Shown here: piece by piece, positions 54,542 through 62,472 of the stretch
Numbering within the stretch: position 1 is the stretch's first letter
How the letters are laid out: every line of letters begins with the position of its first letter
Assembly (NCBI GenBank): GCA_049513455.1
Contig: JBEKWB010000006.1
Coordinates: 62,001 to 126,000, forward strand
Reading direction: 5' to 3'
Source: Bog-473 sp049513455
GTDB lineage: Bacteria; Actinomycetota; Acidimicrobiia; Acidimicrobiales; RAAP-2
Length of the DNA: 64,000 bases
The notes under the pieces: model-generated
The model's database searches: none
Told to the model about the DNA's origin: nothing
The model's input: the letters and a program-made list of their open reading frames with translations, nothing else
Made by a program: the position numbers and the translations under genes

Positions 54542-56968
54542 TTACTCCGACCTGAGGAGCGAAGCCGGCCGGGAGCGGGCGGCGACGATAGCGGGGCCGA
54601 TGGCCAGCACGTTGGCCACGACAATGGTGGCGGCAGCCACGGCCACGATGACCGAGGCGGTCACTTCCGTCACCGCCAGGACGCCGAGACTGTGCGCGAA
54701 GAGCCCCCACACCGCTCGACCGACGGCGACGCCGGCCGGAACCCCGATGACGATGCCAACCAGCGCGACGGTCGTCGTCTGCCAGGAGACACAGAGGGCC
54801 ACCTGGCGTCGTACGAACCCGAGAGCCTTGAGCAGGCCCACTTCCCGGCGCCGCCTCGTCACACTGACGACCAGGACGTGGAGCAGGGTCGCGGCACCGA
54901 ACAGGACGAGAATCGCTCCGAAGATGAGGGGAAAGTTCACCGCCTGCCCGAAGTTGACCAGGTTGGTCGGCGGCAGCGGGAAGTTCACATCCGAGGGAAA
55001 CTCCCGGTTCAGCCGCGTGAGGGCGATGTGTCCTTGTGGTCCGGGGACGGCGCGCACGAGAAACGCACCACCGGCAGCGATCACCGACTTGATGGCACAA
55101 GCCTGCTGGTGCGGGCCCGCCGGGCATCGGCCGGCCAAGGCCAGCAAGCCCGGGAGGGTGAACACGGCCCCGTCACCCAGCCCCCCGGTGGTGAGCCCGG
55201 GCGAGAAGACGACCGTCCCCACCACGCGGAACATTCCCGGCTTCTTGTCCGCGGCCGCCGCCACCCTCACGCGGACGAGCGATCCGACATGGACACCCAG
55301 CTGGTGCAGGGTCGTCGCCCCGAACGCAACCTCATCGGTACCCTGGGGAAGGTGGCCGCTGGTCGCCGTCGCCAGCATGGGGCCACGGAGGCTCTGGGCC
55401 GCGATGCCGGACTCGGCAACGCCATCGATGGTGGGGTTGCCGACAAGGCCGGCGGTGATGTCCGCGATGCCGCGGGCGTGTTCGAGGCTGGAGAGCATCT
55501 GGAGGTTCTGCGTCGAATAGCCGGTCTGGTTGACGGAGAACCACTCGTCGTACGGCTGGCCGTACAGGGTGGGCGTACTGGTCAAATGGGTCAGGCTGGC
55601 ACCGAAGACGGCCGTCGCACACAACGCGGTGACGGCGAGGACCGCCCCCAGCAAGGCCGAACCGACAGGAATGGCATTGCGCCCGCGTCCCCGTTCGAGC
55701 GCGTGCCGGACACCGATCAGCGCGCTGGGTGGGGCGCCGATACCGACCAGCAACGAAACGATCCGCGATGGTCGCAGTGTCGGATCCGTACCAGTCGGTC
55801 GAGTTGACGCCGCCGCACGGATCGCCGGCCAGATGCCGAGGATGAGGACGGCAACGATCGCCGCCAACCCGCCGAGCAACAGGACCGGCGCGTCGAAGAC
55901 GAACCCGGTGGAGGGATCGGCCAATCGGACTTCGCCCACGACGGTGAGAGGGGAAACCAAGAATGCGAGGAGGACGCCCCCGGCGGTTCCGACGACGGCC
56001 ACGAAGAGCGTCCTCACCAGGCTCACCAGCACGAGCTGGCGCCGCGAAACCCCCAGTGCGCTCAACGTGGCGTACGCCTCGGATTCGACGGTGGCTTGCC
56101 GGACCAGCGCCTGGACGACCACGACCATCCCCACCAGTGCCGAGAGGGCGGCCAGGATCCACCATCCCACGGCCTGGGGGCGGATCGAGGATTCGATCTC
56201 GGCCGCTTCGTTGTCGATATCGGTGACGGAGAGGCCCCCCAACGCCTTCGCCTGAGTTTGGAACTGCGAGAAGCCGGCCGCGCCATGGCGAAGCTGGACG
56301 AAGTCGGCGGAGAGGACGACCGTCTTCGGATTCAGCGTCCGCGCGAAGGCCGAGGTGGTGTAGAGGTCGTAGGTGGGGCTGCCGCCGTACGGGAATTCGA
56401 TCTCGGACGCTTCGATCCCCACCACGCGCAGGGAGACGGTCGGACCGGCCGGCCTTATCGTGGCGTTGTCGTTGTTCAACACGGCGCTGCGCTGGGACGG
56501 GGCTACGAAGGGGACACGGATCACGGTGCCGACGTGCACACCGTCGTCCTTTGCCAGGGTGAACGACGCCAACACCTGGTCGGGGTCAGACTGATCGGGC
56601 ATCCGGCCCGACTCCAATTTGACCATATGAGTCAGTTGCTTCGGCGGCACCTCGAATACGCCGAAGTCATCGAAATTGATCGGACGGGAGCAGGCACAGG
56701 TCGGGGTCCCCGAAGTAGGGAGCCCTACCAGTGTGGATGTCGCGACACCGGGCAGGGTGCCGATCTTGGGGATCGGCTTGATGGCGAAGAGGAAAGCGTC
56801 ATATCCGTGCGCGGCCTCGTAGCGTGTGAAGGCCGAATCGCTCCGACGCCCCGCTGCGGTGGCGGCCAGGGTCAGGCCACTCACCAGCGCGATGAGCAGG
56901 CAGAGCGACAGCCACGACCGCCACCGGTGGCGGAACGAGGCTCGCAACAACATTGCGAGTACGGCCAA
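54542..56968 (-). CDS. FtsX/MacB-like ABC permease, second paralogue
   Basis: Membrane protein of 808 aa sharing architecture with the 50525-53062 gene: an N-terminal helix (WLSLCLLIALVSGLTLAATAAG), an extracytoplasmic domain, a first FtsX block near residues 260-370 (EAYATLSALGVSRRQLVLVSLVRTLF), a second extracytoplasmic domain and a C-terminal FtsX block (SVTRRRREVGLLKALGFVRRQVALCVSWQ). It starts at TTG 56968, supported by AGGAGG with 5-nt spacing; ATG 56953 is an alternative. It needs an ATPase not present in the window. A cysteine cluster (CACSRP) lies in the first external domain. Confidence 0.85.
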   Translation of the reverse strand: MAVLAMLLRASFRHRWRSWLSLCLLIALVSGLTLAATAAGRRSDSAFTRYEAAHGYDAFLFAIKPIPKIGTLPGVATSTLVGLPTSGTPTCACSRPINFDDFGVFEVPPKQLTHMVKLESGRMPDQSDPDQVLASFTLAKDDGVHVGTVIRVPFVAPSQRSAVLNNDNATIRPAGPTVSLRVVGIEASEIEFPYGGSPTYDLYTTSAFARTLNPKTVVLSADFVQLRHGAAGFSQFQTQAKALGGLSVTDIDNEAAEIESSIRPQAVGWWILAALSALVGMVVVVQALVRQATVESEAYATLSALGVSRRQLVLVSLVRTLFVAVVGTAGGVLLAFLVSPLTVVGEVRLADPSTGFVFDAPVLLLGGLAAIVAVLILGIWPAIRAAASTRPTGTDPTLRPSRIVSLLVGIGAPPSALIGVRHALERGRGRNAIPVGSALLGAVLAVTALCATAVFGASLTHLTSTPTLYGQPYDEWFSVNQTGYSTQNLQMLSSLEHARGIADITAGLVGNPTIDGVAESGIAAQSLRGPMLATATSGHLPQGTDEVAFGATTLHQLGVHVGSLVRVRVAAAADKKPGMFRVVGTVVFSPGLTTGGLGDGAVFTLPGLLALAGRCPAGPHQQACAIKSVIAAGGAFLVRAVPGPQGHIALTRLNREFPSDVNFPLPPTNLVNFGQAVNFPLIFGAILVLFGAATLLHVLVVSVTRRRREVGLLKALGFVRRQVALCVSWQTTTVALVGIVIGVPAGVAVGRAVWGLFAHSLGVLAVTEVTASVIVAVAAATIVVANVLAIGPAIVAARSRPASLLRSE

Positions 56969-57109
56969 GGCGACCTCCTGCCATGAGTGTGCTTCGGAGG
57001 CGGTGGCGTCACAAGGGGGTCAACCAGCCCGCAGGGCGTAGTGGTAACACCACCGGACGACTGCCATTGGTGTGGGCGGGGTTGGGCGCGGGTTCCCGCG
57101 TGCGCAAGA

Positions 57110-57562
57110 ATGGGACACGTGGCTTCCGACATCGTCCGGTGCGAACCATGCGGGAAGAAGAATCGAGTGCCGGCGGCGGCTCACGGGGTCCCCAAGTGCG
57201 GAAACTGCGGCGCGTGGTTGCCCTGGATCGTCGATGCGACCGAGGACGATTTCCACGAGGTCGTCGAGAATGCGACCATTCCCGTGGTCGTGGACCTTTG
57301 GGCGCCATGGTGCGGACCGTGTCGCATGGTCAGCCCGGCCCTGGAAGCGTTGGCCCGCCAGTTCGCCAATCGGATCAAACTGGTAAAGGTGAACGTGGAC
57401 CAGGCATCCGGTCTGTCACGTCGATTCGACGCCCAGAGCATCCCGACGCTGCTCCTGATGCGGGGCAGCGAGGTGATCAGTCGCCAGATCGGCGCGGTTC
57501 CCGAGGCCGCGCTGCGGCAATGGATCGAAACCGGCCTGGCCAGCGGCAAGGTCGCCGGCTGA
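57110..57562 (+). CDS. Thioredoxin 2-like protein with N-terminal zinc ribbon
   Basis: Disulfide reductase of about 150 aa. The N-terminal zinc ribbon has VRCEPCGKKNRVP and PKCGNCGAWLPW, as in TrxC-type thioredoxins. The thioredoxin fold follows, with active site LWAPWCGPCRMVSPALE and cis-proline IPTLLLMRGSEV. The start is ATG 57110; GTG 57119 is possible, and the frame is open to 56987. It is divergent from the FtsX-like gene and lies 113 bp upstream of the DyP peroxidase on the same strand, which suggests a shared oxidative-stress context, although the peroxidase has its own promoter. Confidence 0.88.
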   Translation: MGHVASDIVRCEPCGKKNRVPAAAHGVPKCGNCGAWLPWIVDATEDDFHEVVENATIPVVVDLWAPWCGPCRMVSPALEALARQFANRIKLVKVNVDQASGLSRRFDAQSIPTLLLMRGSEVISRQIGAVPEAALRQWIETGLASGKVAG

Positions 57563-57610
57563 CGGACCCGCGTCGTCCCGCTCGAGGCCCGGTTCGCAAG
57601 CGGGGCTCAG

Positions 57611-57655
57611 TTCTTTCATTCGACCTTCTTTCATTCGACCTTCTTTCATTCGACC
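57611..57655 (+). repeat. Three exact 15-bp tandem repeats upstream of the DyP peroxidase gene
   Basis: The unit TTCTTTCATTCGACC occurs exactly three times end to end, ending 8 bp before the DyP -10 box. The third copy covers the -35 position (TTCTTT with 17-nt spacing to TACGCT). Perfect spacing at one and a half helical turns suggests regulator binding sites; recent slippage is the alternative. Confidence 0.92.
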
Positions 57656-57663
57656 GGCCCAGA

Positions 57664-57669
57664 TACGCT
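57664..57669 (+). promoter_or_regulatory. -10 box of the DyP peroxidase gene, leaderless
   Basis: TACGCT followed by six nt and then ATG 57676. There is no Shine-Dalgarno. The 15-bp repeats lie directly upstream, across the -35. Confidence 0.55.
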
Positions 57670-57675
57670 ACGCGG

Positions 57676-58719
57676 ATGACCACGCCGACAGAAGGGGGCT
57701 CGCCGGTCCGGCTCCAGGAGCCCCAGGCGGTGCTCACGCCGCTCACCGCCGCGGCGCTCTTCCTCGTGGCGACGATCGAGCCCGGGGCGGAAGAGGTCGT
57801 GCGCGAGCTGCTCGCCGATCTCTCCGGACTCGAACGCACGGTTGGGTTCCGGGTACCGACCGCTGGACTCGCCCTCGTGACCGGCATCGGCTCGGACGCC
57901 TGGGACCGACTGTTCGCCGGTTCTCGTCCCGCGGAGCTCCACCCGTTCAAGGAACTCAACGGCGCACGCCATCACGCCGTGTCCACTCCGGGGGACTTGT
58001 TGTTCCACATTCGCGCCACGCAGGCAGATCTCTGCTTCGAGCTGGCCTCTCTGATCATGGATCGCCTGGCGGGATCGGTCGTCGTCGTCGACGAGGTACA
58101 CGGATTCAAGTATTTCGACGATCGTGATCTGCTCGGATTCGTCGACGGCACCGAGAACCCGACCGGAGGGGCGGCGACCGTCGCGGTGACCGTCGGTGCG
58201 CAAGACGCGGAATTCGCGGGATCGAGCTACGTCATCGTCCAGAAGTACCTCCACGACATGTCGACGTGGAACGCGCTCAGCGTCGAAGCACAGGAGCTTG
58301 TCATCGGGCGGAGGAAACTGTCGAACGTGGAGCTGGCCGACGATGTGAAGCCGAGCAACTCCCACGTGGCACTCAACACCATCATCGACCCGGACGGAAC
58401 CCAGCGCCAGATCCTCCGCGACAACATGGCGTTCGGGACGGTGGGCCGGGGCGAGTTCGGCACGTACTTCATCGGGTACGCGGCCACGCCGAGTGTGATC
58501 GAGCAGATGCTCGAGAACATGTTCATCGGCGATCCCCCGGGGAACTACGACCGGATCCTCGACTTTTCTACGGCTGCCACCGGAAACCTGTTCTTCGTGC
58601 CGACCGCTGACTTCCTCGATGACCCGCCCCCTGCGCCCGGCGCGGTGGTCGAGCCGGCGAGCGCGACCACTACGTCGACCGGGGCCGATAGCTCGCTCGG
58701 AATCGCCGGCTTGAGGTGA
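57676..58719 (+). CDS. DyP-type heme peroxidase with encapsulin cargo-loading peptide
   Basis: Dye-decolourising peroxidase of 347 aa. The family GXXDG motif is GFVDGTENPTGG with the catalytic aspartate; SNSHVALN carries the proximal heme histidine candidate, and QILRDNMAFGTVG the distal-side region. The last residues, GADSSLGIAGLR, match the conserved C-terminal peptide (S-L-G-I-G-S-L type) that docks DyP inside encapsulin nanocompartments, reached through a proline/serine/threonine linker. In many actinobacteria the shell gene follows directly; here the next gene is a convergent oxygenase and no shell is within the 5.3 kb to the window end. ATG 57676 is supported by TACGCT six nt upstream. 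Substrate unknown. Confidence 0.92.
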   Translation: MTTPTEGGSPVRLQEPQAVLTPLTAAALFLVATIEPGAEEVVRELLADLSGLERTVGFRVPTAGLALVTGIGSDAWDRLFAGSRPAELHPFKELNGARHHAVSTPGDLLFHIRATQADLCFELASLIMDRLAGSVVVVDEVHGFKYFDDRDLLGFVDGTENPTGGAATVAVTVGAQDAEFAGSSYVIVQKYLHDMSTWNALSVEAQELVIGRRKLSNVELADDVKPSNSHVALNTIIDPDGTQRQILRDNMAFGTVGRGEFGTYFIGYAATPSVIEQMLENMFIGDPPGNYDRILDFSTAATGNLFFVPTADFLDDPPPAPGAVVEPASATTTSTGADSSLGIAGLR

Positions 58720-58821
58720 ACGTCGTCATACCTGGGCGTCGCTCCGACTGGGCGTAGCTGGGCGCTCTCGATACAGCCGGAACTGCCCGGTGCTTTCGCC
58801 ACACCGGCGGCTCCCGCCCGG

Positions 58822-60783
58822 TCACGACGTGACGATGAAGTCGTCCATGTCTGCCGACCGCGTCCAGTCCCAGTAGGTCTCCATCTTCCAAGGCGAAAGA
58901 GTGAAGATCTTGCCGGCCGGGTTCTTGTAGTGACTGTGCGTGATGGAGGGATGTGACCACACCAGCTGGCTGATCTCAGCCTGGTGGCGCTCGACATACT
59001 CGTCGTGCACGTCCTTGCGGACCTCGATGGTGCGCATGCCCGATGCAAGCACCTGCCGGATGGCGTCCATGGTGAAGTTCATCTGGCATTCCGAGTGAAA
59101 GAACAGGCTGGCCCCGTGGGCCAGATTCGTCCCGGGACCGTAGAGGCAGAAGAGGTTCGGGAAATTCGGGACCGTGATGCCGAGGTAGGCCGATGGTTCG
59201 TCGCCCCATTGCTCGCGCAGCGAAATGCCGTTGCGGCCAAAGATCGACATCGGCGCCAGGAACTCGTTGTGCCGGAACCCGGTGGCGTAACAGATCACAT
59301 CCGCGGCGAAAAAGGTCCCGTCCACCGTGACGATCCCGTCGGGAACGACGCGGTCGATGGCCGTGCGCACCAATTCGACGTCAGGCCGTTTCAGACAGTT
59401 CAGCCACGAACCGTTGTCCTGCAGCATCCGCTTCCCGGCGGCCGGGTAGTTGGGAATCGACTTCTCGATCAGGTCGGGGCGACCCTCGAGCAACGATGAG
59501 ATCCACTCCGTCATCAACGCCCTCCGCCCGGCGTTGGACTCGTTGATCGCCCAGCCCGAACCATCGTCGTACTCAGGGTCGCTCCGGTAGCGCTCGGTGC
59601 CCAACCCGATGCCCGGGTACATCATGATGAAGCGGAACCATCGCCCGTAAAACGGAAGGTGGCGCATGGCCCAGGCATCCCCCTCGGGCACCTTGGCGTG
59701 GTAGACGGGATTGTGGATGATCCACTGCGGTGTGCGCTGGAAGATGGTGAGGTGCGAAACCCGCTCGGCAATGGTCGGGGCGATCTGGAACCCGGTGGCA
59801 CCGGCGCCGACAAGTGCGAAGCGGGAGCCCGTGATGTCGAGGGAATCGGGCCAGCGCGCCGAATGGAACGACGGGCCCTCGAATGAGTCCATCCCGGGAA
59901 TCGCCGGCATTTTTGGCAGGTTGAGGGAACCGACGGCGCTGATCACAAAGCGGGCGTCCAGCGTCTCTTCCGCTCCCTCGGACGTCCGAACCCGGACCGC
60001 CCAGCGGCCCCTCCCTTCGTCCCACCTCGCCTCGACCACCTCGGTGTCGAAGCGACAGTGGCGCGCCAGTTGGTACTTGGCCAGCACGCCCTCGAAATAG
60101 CCGCGCAGCTCCGGCTGCTGGCAGAAATACTCGGTCCAGTGGTCGGCGGGCTCGAAGGAGTAGCAGTAATGGTGACTGCCGACATCGACGCGGGCTCCCG
60201 GATAGCGGTTCTCCCACCAGGTGCCGCCCGGTCCCGCGTTCTTCTCGACGATCGTGAAGGGGAGGCCGGCCTGGGCCAAGCGGATGCCGGCGAGAAGGCC
60301 GGACTCTCCGGCACCGATCACCACCACCGGTGAGGTGGCGCGGACGCCCTCGGGGATCTCGTCGCCCCACGTGATCGCCCTGGCGTCGAGACCGTCGAAC
60401 TGAAGCTCCTCCAGGAACATCCCCCTCATCGTTCCCTCGACAGGCTGACGAGCCATGAACTCCATCAACTCTGCGAGTACGTCCTCCGAGAGCGCATGGG
60501 GAACACAACCGGCGTCACGAAAGGCCCCGATGGCCGGCAGCGCCAACCGCCGCACCTCGGCCAAGTCGGTCTCCGACATGCCCCCTTGGAAGTCCACCGA
60601 CGTGCAGTACGCCGGCTGGTGGGGCCCACGGACCCAGGCGGGGTCCCCGGTCATGTGCACCAGCGAGCACAGAAGGGCCGGGATGCTGACATCGGCCAGT
60701 GCGGCAGCGATGGCGTCGTCGTCGTCGGAGAACGGCTGGCCGGCATGCGGGTTGCGTACGGGTTCGGTCACTCCGGCAAGCAT
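58822..60783 (-). CDS. Baeyer-Villiger-type flavin monooxygenase with N-terminal extension
   Basis: FAD/NADPH monooxygenase of 653 aa. An N-terminal helical extension of about 130 residues precedes SPVVVIGAGESGLLAGIRLAQ, GGTWWENRYPGARVDVGSHH and the BVMO motif FEGPSFHSARWP. NADP-binding FALVGAGATGFQIAPTI follows, and ICYATGFRHNEFLAP ends the core. The extended type resembles 4-hydroxyacetophenone monooxygenase relatives. ATG 60783. It converges with the DyP gene across 102 bp that contain no clear terminator. It is about 100 aa longer and clearly distinct from the island enzyme at 44748, so the two are not recent duplicates. Confidence 0.88.
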   Translation of the reverse strand: MLAGVTEPVRNPHAGQPFSDDDDAIAAALADVSIPALLCSLVHMTGDPAWVRGPHQPAYCTSVDFQGGMSETDLAEVRRLALPAIGAFRDAGCVPHALSEDVLAELMEFMARQPVEGTMRGMFLEELQFDGLDARAITWGDEIPEGVRATSPVVVIGAGESGLLAGIRLAQAGLPFTIVEKNAGPGGTWWENRYPGARVDVGSHHYCYSFEPADHWTEYFCQQPELRGYFEGVLAKYQLARHCRFDTEVVEARWDEGRGRWAVRVRTSEGAEETLDARFVISAVGSLNLPKMPAIPGMDSFEGPSFHSARWPDSLDITGSRFALVGAGATGFQIAPTIAERVSHLTIFQRTPQWIIHNPVYHAKVPEGDAWAMRHLPFYGRWFRFIMMYPGIGLGTERYRSDPEYDDGSGWAINESNAGRRALMTEWISSLLEGRPDLIEKSIPNYPAAGKRMLQDNGSWLNCLKRPDVELVRTAIDRVVPDGIVTVDGTFFAADVICYATGFRHNEFLAPMSIFGRNGISLREQWGDEPSAYLGITVPNFPNLFCLYGPGTNLAHGASLFFHSECQMNFTMDAIRQVLASGMRTIEVRKDVHDEYVERHQAEISQLVWSHPSITHSHYKNPAGKIFTLSPWKMETYWDWTRSADMDDFIVTS

Positions 60784-61145
60784 GCCACCACGCGACGCCG
60801 CGTGACGGCCCTACTGGCACCTGCGAGATGCGAGGGTCCACACCCGAACCGAACCTCAACCCGAACCTCAACCTCAACTTAAACTTCAACCTCATCCTCC
60901 AGTTGAACTTTAGAGAGGGGAGTCGGGGGCAAGGCCAGGGCGAGGACCTGGAGCCCTTTCGTCACCACCTCGGGGGGGCACGGATCAGCAGAGGTCGGGG
61001 GCCGGCCCCGGGAGGTACACTCCCAAAAATTGCAACGGCACTTGGGCGATGGCCCGGGGAGGGGGCGGCACCACGTGCGATCGCCCACGATGTTCATCCC
61101 AGATGCGCAGGATCTCACCCGCGTCCGACCTGAATCGAGTCCACC
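60784..61145. other. Intergenic region with hexamer tract, no gene seen
   Basis: 362 bp between the BVMO start and the broken regulator. It holds the degenerate hexamer tract at 60845-60893. Frames crossing it are low-complexity (alternating Arg/Lys/Leu/Phe) or lack homology. Promoter boxes for the BVMO gene could not be fixed. Confidence 0.5.
60845..60893 (+). repeat. Degenerate 6-bp tandem repeat (AACCTC-type)
   Basis: About eight imperfect units alternating GAACCT, CAACCC, CAACCT, CAACTT, AAACTT and CAACCT, upstream of the BVMO gene. The pattern is a decayed microsatellite. Confidence 0.65.
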
Positions 61146-61292
61146 GTGAGTCGGCTCGCCTCGGGTGTGGACCCAGCCGCTCCTTCGCCGTGGAACGAGG
61201 TCGCCGAGCGCTCGAGCATGCCCGTGTTGCTCGTCGCACTTTCGACACGACGTGTGGTCGCCAGGAGCAAGGCCGCCGAGGCGCTCGTGGGA
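61146..61292 (+). pseudogene. N-terminal PAS fragment of a broken PAS-LuxR regulator
   Basis: Plus-strand fragment with a PAS-like start: EVAERSSMPVLLVALSTRRV followed by VARSKAAEALVG. It corresponds to the first PAS strand-helix of actinobacterial PAS-PAS-LuxR regulators. Homology stops abruptly at about 61292, and from 61296 the opposite strand encodes the middle of what looks like the same protein. Confidence 0.5.
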
Positions 61293-61295
61293 CCG

Positions 61296-61660
61296 GAGGA
61301 ACAGGTCACGGGCTATGACGGGTGTCCGTTGGCCGGACACGAGCCGCTGGAGCACCTCATGCTGGCGCGGGGAGAGTTCGGCCAGCACGTCGAGATCCCC
61401 CGGAACGGTGGGGGCGACGACCCGGGAGAGTTGCCACCCCTTGGGTCTCCGTCGCACGCGCAGGTGCAGCGCGCCCGCCGTTGCATTCAGGGCGAGCGAG
61501 GTCATGTGGGACAGCAATGTCGGTGCATCCATCAGATGGACGGCATCGAGGACGAGAACGCCCACGCAGTCTTCCTGCGCGAAGCCCAGCACATCGGTTA
61601 CCTCGACGCTGATGCGACGCAACACGCCATCTGGGGTCGAGTGTCCCCATCACCATGGGG
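61296..61660 (-). pseudogene. PAS-plus-HTH middle segment of the broken regulator, inverted and frameshifted
   Basis: Minus-strand fragment. It begins VMGTLDPRWRV in one frame and continues RISVEVTDVLGFAQEDCVG, LVLDAVHLMDAPTLL and then the LuxR helix-turn-helix start LSPRQHEVLQRLVSGQRTPV and IARDLFL in another frame. The HTH stops after FL, where the recognition helix should begin. At least one frameshift and the missing end make it non-functional. Confidence 0.6.
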
Positions 61661-61742
61661 GAGCAACCGTCCAACACCGTCGCCCTTCCGTTTCACCCTG
61701 GCCCGGATTGCGGTGGAGGTACCGGGCCAGAGCAGTATGGCC

Positions 61743-61815
61743 TCGACGTCCATAGATGGAACATCACATCGCACCCGTCGAACCGTCCAAAATCGGCGAG
61801 GCTGAACTCCTACGC
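61743..61815 (+). pseudogene. C-terminal HTH fragment of the broken regulator
   Basis: Plus-strand remnant STSI, then after a 1-nt shift MEHHIAPVEPSKIGEAELLR. It aligns by eye with the LuxR recognition helix and tail (S-x-S-T-V-R-N-H-L-A-x-V-x-R-K-I-G-x-A-E-L-L-R). It supplies the part missing from the inverted fragment. It overlaps the end of the convergent TetR gene by 6 bp. Confidence 0.45.
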
Positions 61816-62472
61816 CCGCACGAGCAGATCGCAGAGTTGGCTCCTGGACAAGGGACGATGCGGCAAGACCGAGCCGGTGGCCCGAAGTCCGTCGAAGAGC
61901 AACTGCAGATGGCGCTCGCCCTGTTGCCGCCCCAACTTCGCCGCCGCATCACCCGCCTCGTACCGGTCCTCCACGGCTCGCACCGATAGCAACACGACGG
62001 CGATGTCGCTGAAGGTCACGTCGGTCCGGATGGATCCCGCGGCCTTTGCATTGGTGAGCAGGCGGGTCACCGGCGTGGCCAGACTCTCCACCATGGCGAG
62101 GTGGGTCTCAGCCAGATGGGGTGAACGGGAGACCAGGGCACGCAGGCTGGCGGGCAGACCGACGCAGCGGCGCAGGAACTCGAAGATGCCCTCGGCCGGG
62201 GTGGCGTGCTCCAGCACCTCGGAGACCAATTCCAATGAACGCTGGCCGGCCATCTCCATGATGGCCACCACCAGGCTCTCCTTGTTGGGGAAGCGGCGGT
62301 AGAGGGTCCCGACGCCGACGCCGGCCCGCTGGGCGATCCGTTCCATCGACGCCTCGTACCCGCCCTCGGCAAAGACATCCTGGGCGGCCACCAGGATCCG
62401 CTCCAGGTTGAGTTCGGCGTCGCGACGCAAGCGGCGGGACACGGGCTCCAGACCCACCCGGGCCGCCGTCAT
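61810..62472 (-). CDS. TetR-family transcriptional regulator
   Basis: Repressor of 220 aa. The N-terminal HTH is complete: LERILVAAQDVFAEGGYEAS, MERIAQRAGVGVGTLYRRFP and NKESLVVAI. The ligand-binding C-terminal domain (about residues 70-200) is helical without recognisable specificity and resembles the SBD of TetR proteins with a second-domain RRCVGLP. ATG 62472 overlaps the stop of the MFS exporter upstream (ATGA, 62469-62472), so exporter and regulator are one transcript. It likely represses the MFS promoter in response to an exported compound; this is inferred from pairing. Confidence 0.9.
   Translation of the reverse strand: MTAARVGLEPVSRRLRRDAELNLERILVAAQDVFAEGGYEASMERIAQRAGVGVGTLYRRFPNKESLVVAIMEMAGQRSLELVSEVLEHATPAEGIFEFLRRCVGLPASLRALVSRSPHLAETHLAMVESLATPVTRLLTNAKAAGSIRTDVTFSDIAVVLLSVRAVEDRYEAGDAAAKLGRQQGERHLQLLFDGLRATGSVLPHRPLSRSQLCDLLVRA

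Noticed and set aside
57611..57655. A possible short coding repeat (SFDLLSFDLL) extending the DyP N-terminus
   Set aside because: The frame upstream of ATG 57676 runs antisense-like through the thioredoxin gene, and the -10 box at 57664 places transcription start at the ATG.
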